17,932 bases of DNA from Actinomycetota bacterium (GCA_030017355.1 JASEIR010000023.1:1-17932), one strand, 5' to 3'; shown: positions 7,961 to 16,180, counted from the first letter of the stretch. A program made the numbers and translations. Notes: generated by a model from the letters alone, not told the origin.

Positions 7961-8908
7961 TTAAAGCGCCTTCAATGCCGTAATTGCCTTTGCAAGCGAA
8001 TCTGGTGTGTCTGTAGTTAGAACTTCTACTTGTCTATCAATTCGCCTTAGTATATTTGAAAGAACCTGTTTAGGCCCAATCTCAACAAAGGTCTTCACAC
8101 CTAGCCTTATCATCTGCTCAATAGATTGTTGCCATTTTACCGAGCTTGACATCTGCGTTGCTATAGCCTTTCTAATTATAGCAGCATCCACAACCGGTTG
8201 AGCTAGTGTATTAGGTATGACTGGCATCTCCGCGTTTGAAAATGTAAAACCGTCAAGGAATTTGCTAAACTGTTTTTCAGCCTCAACCATCATTAAAGAA
8301 TGAAATGCTCCGCTTACTGGAAGCATAACCACTTTTTTAGCACCAGCCTTTAATAATTCTTCAACAGCCATGTTTGATAACCGTTGCTCAACCGATATGA
8401 CTATCTGACCAGGACAGTTATAATTTGCAATCGATATTATCCCATATTCAGATATTGCCTTTACAACATCTTCTACTGTTCGCAAGTCAGAACCCAGAAC
8501 AGCAATCATTTTTCCAGGCCGTCTTTTGCCTTCTTTGCTCATTAATTCTGCTCTGGTTAATACTATGCGCAATCCTTCCTCAAACTTAAAAACACCAGCT
8601 GCTGTTAGGGCTGTATACTCACCAAGGCTATGTCCTGCCACAAATTGGGGCTTTATATCAAGGGCTTCAATTATCTTATAAATGCTATAGCTTAATGTGT
8701 AAATACATAGCTGAGTATATAAAGTGTCGTTTAGTTTATCTTCTGGTCCATTAAGACATATGTCAAATAAATTATACCCAACGGTATCTTTGGCTTTTTT
8801 AAAATTAGCTTTTATTTCTGGATATGCTTCCGATAGCTCTTTCCCCATGCCTATATGGTGAGATCCCTGGCCAGGAAATAAAAAAGCTGTTCCACTCTTT
8901 AACGCCAT
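7961..8908 (-). CDS. fabD: Malonyl-CoA:ACP transacylase FabD
   Basis: FabD moves malonyl groups from CoA to AcpP, supplying FabH and FabF. The 315-residue acyltransferase has the N-terminal FPGQGSHHIGMG. The nucleophile is Ser94 in GHSLGEY. Arg119 binds the malonyl carboxylate, and His203 (GAFHSLMM) is catalytic; all lie within two positions of their E. coli counterparts. The C-terminal EIGPKQVLSNI is also typical. The ATG lies two bases after the fabK stop, so translation is probably coupled. Confidence 0.97.
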   Translation of the reverse strand: MALKSGTAFLFPGQGSHHIGMGKELSEAYPEIKANFKKAKDTVGYNLFDICLNGPEDKLNDTLYTQLCIYTLSYSIYKIIEALDIKPQFVAGHSLGEYTALTAAGVFKFEEGLRIVLTRAELMSKEGKRRPGKMIAVLGSDLRTVEDVVKAISEYGIISIANYNCPGQIVISVEQRLSNMAVEELLKAGAKKVVMLPVSGAFHSLMMVEAEKQFSKFLDGFTFSNAEMPVIPNTLAQPVVDAAIIRKAIATQMSSSVKWQQSIEQMIRLGVKTFVEIGPKQVLSNILRRIDRQVEVLTTDTPDSLAKAITALKAL

Positions 8909-8910
8909 AT

Positions 8911-9870
8911 CTACCTTTTGTCACTTTCTTTTACTAGATTTTGTATTTTTACAATCACTTCTTCTGCTTCTTTAATAAAGTCCTCAAGAATCTCGGCTGC
9001 AGGTTTAATGCTTTTTACAAGGCCGGAGGATTGCCCGGCCATAACACTACCAAATTCCATGTCTCCATCTACAGCAGCAGCTTTTAGCTTTCCGGTGCCT
9101 AGTTTTTCAAGCTCCTCAACTGGCGCACATTCTTTTTCTAGTTTTTCAAACTCTCTGGCTAGCTTATTCTTTATTATTCTAACAGGATGTCCAGTTGGCC
9201 TTCCGGTAACAACTGTATCTCTGTCTTTTGCTTCCAAAACCTTTTTCTTATAGTTCTCATGGACAGTGCACTCAGTTGAGCAAATAAATCTTGTACCAAC
9301 CTGTATTCCAGCAGCGCCCAAAGCTAAAGCTGCAGCTAAGCCCCTTCCATCAGCAATTCCGCCAGCTGCAATAACCGGAATATTTACGGCGTCAACAACT
9401 TGCGGGACTAAAGCCATTGTAGTTAGCTCACCAACATGGCCTCCTGATTCTGTACCCTCAGCAACAACTGCATCTGCACCTACCTTTTCCATACGCTGTG
9501 CTAGAGCCACGCTTGGAATTACAGGAATTACTTTTGTGCCAATTTCTTTGAACTTACTTATGTAAGCGCCTGGATTACCTGCGCCAGTTGTTACAACTGC
9601 CACCTTTTCATCAAGGACTACATCAACAAGCTCCTTTATATGAGGGACTAAAAGCAGTAGATTTACACCGAATGGCCTATCTGTAAACTGCTTTGCCTTT
9701 CGAATTTCTTCTCTTAATATATCAGCAGGCATCTGGCCAGCGCCTATTATACCTAGTCCTCCTCCGTTTGAAACGGCAGCAGCTAGCTCTGCTGTTGAAA
9801 CCCAAGCCATTCCGCCTTGAATTATGGGATATTCGATACCAAGCAAGTCGCATAACTTAGTCTTTATCAC
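8911..9870 (-). CDS. fabK: FMN-dependent enoyl-ACP reductase II (FabK)
   Basis: FabK catalyses the last reduction of each fatty-acid elongation round with NAD(P)H and FMN. It is unrelated in fold to FabI. The 319-residue TIM barrel belongs to the nitronate monooxygenase (2-nitropropane dioxygenase-like) superfamily. Visible features are PIIQGGMAW (15-23), the ESGGHVGE motif with His145 as the presumed catalytic residue, and the FMN-phosphate loop AAGGIADGRG (168-177). A plain nitronate monooxygenase is the alternative, but the position between fabH and fabD strongly favours FabK. The start is GTG at 9868-9870, one base after the fabH stop, with AAGGGGGA upstream. Known FabK enzymes are insensitive to triclosan. 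Confidence 0.95.
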   Translation of the reverse strand: MIKTKLCDLLGIEYPIIQGGMAWVSTAELAAAVSNGGGLGIIGAGQMPADILREEIRKAKQFTDRPFGVNLLLLVPHIKELVDVVLDEKVAVVTTGAGNPGAYISKFKEIGTKVIPVIPSVALAQRMEKVGADAVVAEGTESGGHVGELTTMALVPQVVDAVNIPVIAAGGIADGRGLAAALALGAAGIQVGTRFICSTECTVHENYKKKVLEAKDRDTVVTGRPTGHPVRIIKNKLAREFEKLEKECAPVEELEKLGTGKLKAAAVDGDMEFGSVMAGQSSGLVKSIKPAAEILEDFIKEAEEVIVKIQNLVKESDKR

Positions 9871-9871
9871 T

Positions 9872-10873
9872 TTAGTCCCCCTTTATAGCCCACTTTACAA
9901 CATTCGCGCCCCAGGTCAGACCGGCTCCAAATCCAACAAAAAGTAAAATATCGCCCTTTTTTATCCTATTCGATTTATAAAGATCGTTTAGTGCTAGTGG
10001 AATTGATGCGGTTGATGTGTTGCCATACATCTCTATGTTAACAGCAATCTTTTCTTGCTTAATGCCCAGCCTTTCTGCCGCAGCGGTTATGATTCTCATG
10101 TTTGCTTGGTGCGGAATCAGATAATCCACGTCATCAATTGAAAGGCCGACTTCATTGAGCACTTTAGTGGCTGCTTCTGGTAAGATTCTAACCGCAAATT
10201 TGAATACTTCATTGCCATTCATTTGAACATAGTGGAGGCCGTTTTTAACTGTAAATTCATTTCCTGGCTGTAGAGAACCGCCTGCTGGAATTTTTAAAAG
10301 GTCAGATCCTTTTCCATCAGCATCCAAGTAACTACCCAACACACCATAGCCCTCTTCAACTTGTTGCAGAACAACAGCACCGGCACCATCGCCAAAAAGA
10401 ATACATGTACCTCTGTCTTTCCAGTTTATATGCTTAGTAAAGGCATCAGCACCTATTAGAAGTACGGTTTTGTACATGCCTGTTTCAATAAATTGAGATG
10501 CTACTGCTAAGCCATATACAAAACCTGTGCACGCTGCTTGAAGATCAAAAGCAGCGCAATTCTTTATCCCAAGCTTCTTTTGGATAAGACAAGCTGTTGA
10601 TGGAAATATCATATCTGGAGTCGATGTGGTAGCCAGAATAAGATCCACATCATCGACGCCAATCCCTGCATCCAAAAGAGCTGCTTTTGCAGCGGGTACT
10701 GCTAAATCAGATGTTGCTATATCACCTTCAACTATTCTTCTTTCAACAATGCCTGTTCTAGTTCTTATCCATTCGTCGCTTGTATCCACCATCTTTTCAA
10801 GATCGTGATTTGTGAGTCTTTTCTCTGGGACATACGCTCCTATGCCTACAATTCCAGCATAAGCTTTAGCCAT
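9872..10873 (-). CDS. fabH: Beta-ketoacyl-ACP synthase III (FabH)
   Basis: FabH starts fatty-acid chains by condensing an acyl-CoA primer with malonyl-ACP. Its 333 residues form the thiolase fold. The catalytic triad is Cys115 (DLQAACTGF), His255 (IPHQANMRI) and Asn285 (MYGNTSTAS). The RTRTGI segment at 37-42 is typical of the CoA-binding N-terminal region. The primer (acetyl-CoA or branched acyl-CoA) cannot be read from the sequence. Its ATG lies inside the plsX 3' end with an 8-base overlap, and its stop is one base before fabK. This packing indicates strict co-expression. Confidence 0.97.
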   Translation of the reverse strand: MAKAYAGIVGIGAYVPEKRLTNHDLEKMVDTSDEWIRTRTGIVERRIVEGDIATSDLAVPAAKAALLDAGIGVDDVDLILATTSTPDMIFPSTACLIQKKLGIKNCAAFDLQAACTGFVYGLAVASQFIETGMYKTVLLIGADAFTKHINWKDRGTCILFGDGAGAVVLQQVEEGYGVLGSYLDADGKGSDLLKIPAGGSLQPGNEFTVKNGLHYVQMNGNEVFKFAVRILPEAATKVLNEVGLSIDDVDYLIPHQANMRIITAAAERLGIKQEKIAVNIEMYGNTSTASIPLALNDLYKSNRIKKGDILLFVGFGAGLTWGANVVKWAIKGD

Positions 10874-11879
10874 TAACGCTTACTGTTCCTTTCAAATCTT
10901 CTTTTATCTTAGCAACAACACCATCTTCGACTGCTCTAGCTGCTTGCAGAACCGCATTTTTAATTGCTTTCGCTGAAGAGCTGCCATGACATATTATGCA
11001 CACGCCATTGACACCAAGCAGCAGCATTCCACCGTACTCTTCGTGGTCAAGCCTTTTGATCATTTTCTTTAAAGCCGGTTTTAGCAAGTAGCCTGCAATC
11101 TTTCCTGATATTGAACTGTTGATAATTTCCTTTATTTCAGAGAATACCTCTTTTACTAGGTATTCAGAGAGCTTCAAAACCACGTTGCCAGTAAAGCCAT
11201 CGCAAATTACAATATCGGTGGTGCCACGTGGAATATCGCCGCCTTCGACGTTCCCGTAGAAATTAAGGCCGGATCTTTCAAGTAATGCAAAGGCTTCTTT
11301 TGAAAGCTCATTTCCCTTAGCCTTTTCCTCACCAATACTTAAAAGACCAATTGATGGATTTTCCCTTTTTATAACCGATCTAAGATATGAATCTGCCATT
11401 ATGGCAAACTCAAGAAGGTTTTCTGGTTTGCAATCTGCATTAGCACCAGCATCTAAAAGATAGACATGTCTTTTTCTTGTAGGGAATGTAATTACGATCG
11501 CGGGCCTTGAGATTCCAGGTATTCTTCCCATTATCAGAAGTGCTGCAGCCATTGTAGCGCCTGTATTTCCAGCACTCAAAAAAGCCTGGGCCTTTCCTTC
11601 TCTAACCATTTGGTTTCCAATAACAATTGATGACTGTTTTTTGTTTCTTACAGCCCAAGCAGGTTCTTCATCCATTCCTATGACTTCAAGAGCATTTTCA
11701 ATTCTTATGTTAGGCAAATTTTCATACTTATCTAATTCAGCTTTAATTAAATCTTCCGGACCAAGAAGTACTATATCTACATGTCTAGCAATTTTTGCAG
11801 CACTAATGCAGCCCTGAATTATCTCGCCTGGGCCGCGATCTCCGCCCATTGTATCTACTGATATGACTATTTTTTCCAT
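10866..11879 (-). CDS. plsX: Phosphate acyltransferase PlsX
   Basis: PlsX converts acyl-ACP to acyl-phosphate, which PlsY then uses to acylate glycerol-3-phosphate, linking fatty-acid synthesis to phospholipids. The 337-residue protein begins with the family hallmark VDTMGGDRGP. It also has LSAGNTGATMAAAL, the DAGAN segment and a C-terminal GGMLLLGVNG. The ATG at 11877-11879 has only a weak purine match (AAGGCAG) upstream, and an AT-rich inverted repeat abuts it. It is first in the fab operon. In Firmicutes this place commonly follows fapR, which is absent here; the 206-bp leader is structured instead. Confidence 0.97.
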   Translation of the reverse strand: MEKIVISVDTMGGDRGPGEIIQGCISAAKIARHVDIVLLGPEDLIKAELDKYENLPNIRIENALEVIGMDEEPAWAVRNKKQSSIVIGNQMVREGKAQAFLSAGNTGATMAAALLIMGRIPGISRPAIVITFPTRKRHVYLLDAGANADCKPENLLEFAIMADSYLRSVIKRENPSIGLLSIGEEKAKGNELSKEAFALLERSGLNFYGNVEGGDIPRGTTDIVICDGFTGNVVLKLSEYLVKEVFSEIKEIINSSISGKIAGYLLKPALKKMIKRLDHEEYGGMLLLGVNGVCIICHGSSSAKAIKNAVLQAARAVEDGVVAKIKEDLKGTVSVNG

Positions 11880-11940
11880 CTAATAAATCTGCCTTACGGT
11901 TTGCTGTTTTGTTTATTAGCTTCTTACTTAGTTTATTAAG
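11880..11940. promoter_or_regulatory. TTTATTA-type repeats at the plsX start
   Basis: CTAATAAA at 11880-11887 is the exact inverse of TTTATTAG at 11912-11919. GTTTATTA recurs directly at 11911-11918 and 11931-11938, 20 bp apart. The first arm touches the plsX ATG, so pairing in the mRNA would bracket its weak Shine-Dalgarno. This could be an operator or a translational control hairpin. The AT-rich setting raises the chance of coincidence. Confidence 0.35.
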
Positions 11941-11978
11941 GATATCAAAATACCGGGATAACTTGAAATCCGGAAGAA

Positions 11979-12033
11979 GATAAAATCCGAACTTTATCCT
12001 GCAAGCAATTACTAGCTAATAAGCTTACAGGAT
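11979..12033 (-). promoter_or_regulatory. Candidate hairpin/attenuator in the plsX leader
   Basis: Eleven-base arms at 11996-12006 and 12023-12033 pair with one G-U wobble. The 16-base loop itself contains a near-palindrome around TAGCTA. A second, shorter hairpin (GATAAA at 11979-11984 with TTTATC at 11993-11998) shares bases with it, so the two are mutually exclusive. There is no clean U-tract directly after the main stem, so it is not a textbook terminator. It lies between the stop of the DRTGG gene and plsX and could separate their expression. I recognise neither a FapR site nor a known riboswitch here. Confidence 0.4.
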
Positions 12034-12085
12034 TTGTACCGAATCAATCAATAGTAACTACCTCTAGATTTTACACAGCAGGATG

Positions 12086-13150
12086 CTAGTAGATAACATT
12101 TGCATCTTTAAACAGCGAATCTAGATTGATATTGGTCTTTACCAATTCGTAAAATCTATGAACCTTTTGAGCTTGATGAATTCTAACTTGGCCAACTAGC
12201 TCATCGGTCTTTTCAACTGCCCCTAGCGTATCAAGGTCAACAAGTATCATTGGAATACCAAGTTCCTCTGCTCTTGCCATAACTATTGGACTTGGATGAA
12301 GATTTCCCGTTAATATAAGCGCTTTAGTAGGAGTTTCAAGTGCAGCAAGCTGCACATCCGCCCGATCGCCTCCTGTTATAACTGCTTTGTTTATTGTCCG
12401 TTGAAAAAATCTAAGAGCCTTCTCTTGGCCCATCGCACCTACCATAAAATTTTCTACCAGTTCGTTTTTCTTATCTGGCGCAGTTAAAATTTGACCACCC
12501 AAGTGATCTGCAATTTCGCCAACTGTCACTGACATGAGTGTTCGATCTCTAGGAAGGATTCCATAAGATTTTATGCCTTTTGCCTCCAGATAAGAAATAA
12601 TCATGTCTACATCCGGTCTTTGGCTATTTGCAACCTGATTAAAAATAACCCCTATAAATCTATCACCTGTTAGGTCTCTGGCTTCAAGAATATCATCGAT
12701 AACAAGTTCAGACCTAAACTTTGCTAATAACAAAACTCTAGCATCTAAAGCTCCTGCTATTTGAAATGCAGCTGCATTTAAAAATCTTCCCTCGTTAACG
12801 TCGGCACCGTTTTCAAGCAAAACAACCTCTTTATCAGTTGCTATCCTGCTGTAGGCTTCCTTTATTTTACTTAAAGCACCTATGTCCTCACCTTTTAGAT
12901 GCGCATGCATAAACTTTAGAGTAAGGGAGATTGGGGAAACATCTTCTATGTTATCTTCTAAATCAAGACGCTTAAGGACATAATAAGCATCCAGATCAAC
13001 AACCTTATTATCAATTCTACCGGGATTTGTTCCAATTGGCTTCATATAGCCAATTTTTAAACCCCTTTCCTTAAGTTCTAGTCCTAGACTTAAGCATAAG
13101 CCTGTTTTTCCTGAATAGGCTTCAGTTGAAATAATATAAAGAGAAGCCAT
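12086..13150 (-). CDS. P-loop/DRTGG protein (phosphotransacetylase N-terminal-like)
   Basis: The 354-residue protein has two parts resembling the N-terminal regulatory half of long phosphotransacetylases. First is a BioD-like P-loop domain (AAA_26 type, about 1-200) with the Walker A TEAYSGKTG at 9-17. Then comes a DRTGG-type domain (about 200-320) containing LPRDRTLMSVTVGEI and ITGGDRADVQLAAL. The catalytic acetyltransferase domain of Pta is absent, so it is unlikely to make acetyl phosphate by itself. It starts 7 bp after acd, implying one operon and probably a shared acetate/acetyl-CoA role, perhaps nucleotide-dependent regulation of Acd. That function is inference. A cobyrinic-acid-synthase annotation would reflect only the P-loop fold. 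Confidence 0.85.
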   Translation of the reverse strand: MASLYIISTEAYSGKTGLCLSLGLELKERGLKIGYMKPIGTNPGRIDNKVVDLDAYYVLKRLDLEDNIEDVSPISLTLKFMHAHLKGEDIGALSKIKEAYSRIATDKEVVLLENGADVNEGRFLNAAAFQIAGALDARVLLLAKFRSELVIDDILEARDLTGDRFIGVIFNQVANSQRPDVDMIISYLEAKGIKSYGILPRDRTLMSVTVGEIADHLGGQILTAPDKKNELVENFMVGAMGQEKALRFFQRTINKAVITGGDRADVQLAALETPTKALILTGNLHPSPIVMARAEELGIPMILVDLDTLGAVEKTDELVGQVRIHQAQKVHRFYELVKTNINLDSLFKDANVIY

Positions 13151-13157
13151 ATTTCCC

Positions 13158-15254
13158 TCACTCTCCTATGGTAATCCTAATATCAGCAGCAATGCCGCCT
13201 TGTCCTTTATTTAGCGCCATAAATGGATTTATGTCCATCTCAACGATGTCTGGAAAATCCATAACTAGCTGCGATACACGAAGTATGGTGTCGACAATTG
13301 CATCTATATCTGCGCCTGGTTGTCCTCTAACCCCTCTAAGAAGAGGATAAGCATTTATTTCTGTAATCATATCGTAAGCATCCTGTTCTGAGATAGGAGC
13401 TATTCTAAACGATACATCTTTAAGAACTTCAACATAGATGCCACCAAGACCAAAAAGTATAACGGGGCCAAATTGGGGATCGCGATTAACTCCTATTATG
13501 GTCTCGCGGGCACCACGCACCATTTCCTGGATACTTATTCCCCAAATTCTTGCTTGAGGCAAGAATCTTCTTACGTTGTCGATAATTCGGTTATATGCGT
13601 CTTCTAATTGGTCTTCATCTTCAATGCCAACTACTATGCCACCAACGTCGCTTTTATGAAGAATATCTGGCGATGCTATCTTTAGCACCAGTGGGTAGCC
13701 AATATAGCCTGCGACTTCCTTGGCTTCGTCAATATTTCGAGCAAGGACTGATTTTGCTACTTTTATACCGTAAGCATCTGCAACTTCAAATGCTTGAATG
13801 TCTGGTAAGTTAAGCCTGCCAATCTTTCGGGCATCATCAAAGGTTTCTTTAACAAGCATTTTTTTTGCGTAGAACGTCTTGTACGTCTTTGGCGGCTGTT
13901 TCCTGTAGTTAATATAGGATATTACAGCAGATAATGTGGCCATCGCTCTCTCAGGATAATAATAATTTGGTACCTGGTTTTCTGTTAAGATGCGCACGCC
14001 AGCTGCTACATCCGACCTGCCCATAAAACATGCATATATCAGCTTGTTTGGAAAAGCTTTTGACATTCTGGTAATCTCCCAAGCAGTCTCCTCAATTTCA
14101 GTTACTGCTTGAGGTGTAAGTATAACTACCAAAGAGTCAACATTTTCGTCATTAAGGATTATATCCATTGCCATCTTGTATCTGTCAGCCTTAGCATCGC
14201 CAAGCACATCTACTGGATTATAGAAACCAGCAGCAGGTGGTAAGATTGCTTTTAATTGGTCAATAGTTTCTTTATCGAATGAAGCTAAAGTAATTCCAAA
14301 TTTCTCTGCGGCATCTGTTGCCATAATGCCTGGTCCGCCGGCATTAGTAAGAATGGCTACATTTTTGCCTTTTGGTAGTGGCTGGTAGGCAAAGCCAATC
14401 GCATAATCAAATAGGTCTTCAACTGAGTTTGCCCTGATTATACCCGTTTGCTTAAATGCGCTGTTAAAAGCCTGCTCTGAACCTGCTAGCGTTCCAGTGT
14501 GGGACGAAACTGCTCTTGCTCCTGCATCGGTGACGCCTGATTTTATCATAATGATTGGCTTTACCTTCGAGACATCTGCAGCTACATCCATAAATCTGCG
14601 GCCCTGCGATATTCCTTCGATATAAGCGCTTATAACTTTTGTTTGATTGTCGTTCTTGAGCGCTTGAAGAAGGTCTATCTCGTTTATGTCAGCTTTATTT
14701 CCAAGACTTACAAATTTCGAGAAACCAACTTCTTCTGCCTTTGCCCAATCTAAGATAGCTGTTAAAAGTGCGCCAGATTGAGAAATCATAGCTATATTGC
14801 CCTTATAAGGTATCTCTTTTGCAAAAGTTGTATTTAAGCTGCAACCAGTGTCTGCTGCACCTAAGCAATTTGGACCAAGAACTCGAATGCCATATCTATG
14901 AGCAATTTCAATTACCTGTCTTTCAAGCCTAGCGCCTTCAATTCCGGTTTCTTTAAAACCAGCCGATATAATTATTGCTACTTTAACTCCCTTTTCGCCT
15001 GATTCTTCCATTACTTGAGGAACTATCTTGCTTGGAACAACTATGACAGCTAATTCTACAGGATAGGGTATATCTTTAATGGAGGCATAAACTTTTTCGC
15101 CGTGAATCTCCTTTGCTTTAGGATTCACGGCGAAGTATTTTCCTTTAAAACCTGCTGCCCTTATATTGTCGAAAATTTCGTGGCCGACGTTTCCTTCTTC
15201 TCGGCCAACCCCAATTACAGCAACACCTGTTGGGCAGAACAGAGGATCAAGCAT
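13158..15254 (-). CDS. acd: ADP-forming acetyl-CoA synthetase, fused alpha-beta
   Basis: This enzyme interconverts acetyl-CoA + ADP + phosphate and acetate + ATP + CoA, allowing substrate-level ATP synthesis in fermenters. The 698 residues carry, in order, a CoA-binding Rossmann domain (from about 7; GVAVIGVGREEGNVG), a succinyl-CoA-ligase-like region with SHTGTLAGSE, where His252 is the expected phosphohistidine, and a C-terminal ATP-grasp domain. His533 in ILHKSDVGG matches the second phosphohistidine of the ACD family. No GNAT domain is attached, so it is not the Pat-type acetyltransferase fusion. The ATG has AGGTGATT just upstream. Another short-chain acyl-CoA may be used. A perfect 13-bp hairpin lies in codons 41-53. 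The next gene is its likely partner. Confidence 0.93.
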   Translation of the reverse strand: MLDPLFCPTGVAVIGVGREEGNVGHEIFDNIRAAGFKGKYFAVNPKAKEIHGEKVYASIKDIPYPVELAVIVVPSKIVPQVMEESGEKGVKVAIIISAGFKETGIEGARLERQVIEIAHRYGIRVLGPNCLGAADTGCSLNTTFAKEIPYKGNIAMISQSGALLTAILDWAKAEEVGFSKFVSLGNKADINEIDLLQALKNDNQTKVISAYIEGISQGRRFMDVAADVSKVKPIIMIKSGVTDAGARAVSSHTGTLAGSEQAFNSAFKQTGIIRANSVEDLFDYAIGFAYQPLPKGKNVAILTNAGGPGIMATDAAEKFGITLASFDKETIDQLKAILPPAAGFYNPVDVLGDAKADRYKMAMDIILNDENVDSLVVILTPQAVTEIEETAWEITRMSKAFPNKLIYACFMGRSDVAAGVRILTENQVPNYYYPERAMATLSAVISYINYRKQPPKTYKTFYAKKMLVKETFDDARKIGRLNLPDIQAFEVADAYGIKVAKSVLARNIDEAKEVAGYIGYPLVLKIASPDILHKSDVGGIVVGIEDEDQLEDAYNRIIDNVRRFLPQARIWGISIQEMVRGARETIIGVNRDPQFGPVILFGLGGIYVEVLKDVSFRIAPISEQDAYDMITEINAYPLLRGVRGQPGADIDAIVDTILRVSQLVMDFPDIVEMDINPFMALNKGQGGIAADIRITIGE
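15096..15134 (-). other. Perfect 13-bp inverted repeat within acd
   Basis: TTCGCCGTGAATC (15096-15108) and GATTCACGGCGAA (15122-15134) are exact reverse complements around a 13-base loop. They encode FAVN and IHGE of the CoA-binding domain, roughly 120-160 bases into acd. The mRNA could form a stable stem there. No U-tract follows, so it is not an intrinsic terminator. Function unknown. Confidence 0.75.
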
Positions 15255-15298
15255 TCAAATCACCTATGGATGTTTTGTTATGCTTAGCTTATTTTCAA

Positions 15299-15478
15299 TT
15301 ATTCAACTTCTATAACTTCCCTGCGGTTATAATACCCACAAGATGAACAAACGCGATGTGGCAGTTTTGGCTCGTGGCATTGCGGGCATTCAACAAGAGT
15401 TGGCCCCGCTAGTGCCTTCCAGTGCGCACGTCTTGAATCTCTCCTGGCTTTGGACGTTTTTCTTTTCGGCACTGCCAT
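15299..15478 (-). CDS. rpmF: Ribosomal protein bL32
   Basis: L32 is a small basic protein of the large ribosomal subunit. The 59 residues begin with the family's MAVPKRKTSKARRDSRRAHW. A zinc ribbon follows with Cys31, Cys34, Cys44 and Cys47 (CPQC and CSSC), so this is the zinc-binding form. I chose the ATG at 15476-15478 because AGGAGGTG lies 8 bases upstream and the N-terminus matches the family. An in-frame ATG at 15502 would place that Shine-Dalgarno inside the coding sequence. It follows yceD, the usual partner. Confidence 0.97.
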   Translation of the reverse strand: MAVPKRKTSKARRDSRRAHWKALAGPTLVECPQCHEPKLPHRVCSSCGYYNRREVIEVE

Positions 15479-15569
15479 CTTTCCGGCACCTCCTAAAATC
15501 AAATAAGCTTTATTTTACACACGCGCTAAGTGTATGTCTAGCTCTCCTGGCTGATAATCCCAAGATGCC

Positions 15570-16082
15570 TTACCCTTCTTCATTCTTAAGCAGCTTCTTT
15601 AGCATCTCAAGCCGGGCATCGATCTTTACTTCTTCATGAGGTTTGTGTTTGCCAGTTATAATCTGGCCACAAATTGGGCATATTCCTTGGCATGCTTCAC
15701 TGCATAAAGGTTTTATAGGTATAGCAAGCACAAACTCCTCTTCCACTGGCGGTCCAAGATCGATTGCGCCGTTCCTTATAGTTAGCGATTCCTCGCCTTT
15801 TATTTCTTCCGTTGTAAAGACCTCATCTATTTGCCAATCAACAGGAAAGCTAAATTCATTTAGGCAACGGCTACAAACCAGTTTCAATGCTGATTTTATG
15901 TGGCCTTTTACTCTAACGCCGCCTTTGGCACTAATGAGGCTAATATCAAACTTTACTGGCTCAACAAACTCGATCTTCGTTGCCTCTGTTTCAATTGGTA
16001 AGAATTCTTTTTCAAATGAGAGGTGCCTTTCGGAACCAATTTCCTCCATCAGACCGCTCACATCTATGACTACATTGTTCAA
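15570..16082 (-). CDS. yceD: YceD family (DUF177) protein
   Basis: DUF177 proteins are encoded next to rpmF across bacteria and have been linked to 23S rRNA/ribosome metabolism; the precise activity is not settled. The 170-residue protein shows the conserved LVCSRCLNEF (Cys70, Cys73). A C-terminal cysteine cluster CSEACQGICPICG (Cys127, 131, 135, 138) could bind metal. The start is TTG at 16080-16082, supported by an AGGTGG Shine-Dalgarno about 9 bases upstream. No ATG in frame gives a better N-terminus. It lies after an intrinsic terminator, so a promoter is expected in 16083-16150, but I cannot see a convincing one. Confidence 0.92.
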   Translation of the reverse strand: MNNVVIDVSGLMEEIGSERHLSFEKEFLPIETEATKIEFVEPVKFDISLISAKGGVRVKGHIKSALKLVCSRCLNEFSFPVDWQIDEVFTTEEIKGEESLTIRNGAIDLGPPVEEEFVLAIPIKPLCSEACQGICPICGQIITGKHKPHEEVKIDARLEMLKKLLKNEEG

Positions 16083-16150
16083 TATTAAACACCACCTATG
16101 AAATTAGAAGTTTCCACGTGCCGGCAAAATTTAATCGTCTTAAAAGATAT

Positions 16151-16180
16151 AAAAAGTCCTTGCGCTTGGCACAAGAACTT
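16151..16180 (-). terminator. Intrinsic terminator after the coiled-coil gene
   Basis: On the minus strand, AAGTTCTTGTGC (16180-16169) pairs fully with GCGCAAGGACTT (16165-16154), with two G-U wobbles and a 3-base loop. A run of Us follows directly (TTTTT, then ATATCTTTT). It lies 67 bases after the coiled-coil gene stop and separates rsmD-coaD from yceD-rpmF. This is the clearest terminator in the window. Confidence 0.8.

Noticed and set aside
11939..11967. Minus-strand TTCAAG-N17-TATCCT as a plsX promoter
   Set aside because: Only about 3/6 and 4/6 matches to sigma70 boxes; similar matches are expected by chance.
15479..15502. Longer rpmF start at 15502
   Set aside because: It would place the AGGAGGTG Shine-Dalgarno inside the gene and add residues not found in L32.
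15501..15515. AAATAA-GCT-TTATTT hairpin upstream of rpmF
   Set aside because: All-AT stem in an AT-rich spacer; likely coincidence and no link to a known L32 leader.
15643..16101. 152-codon plus-strand open frame opposite yceD
   Set aside because: Antisense to the conserved cysteine motifs of DUF177; no ribosome-binding site or recognisable domain.
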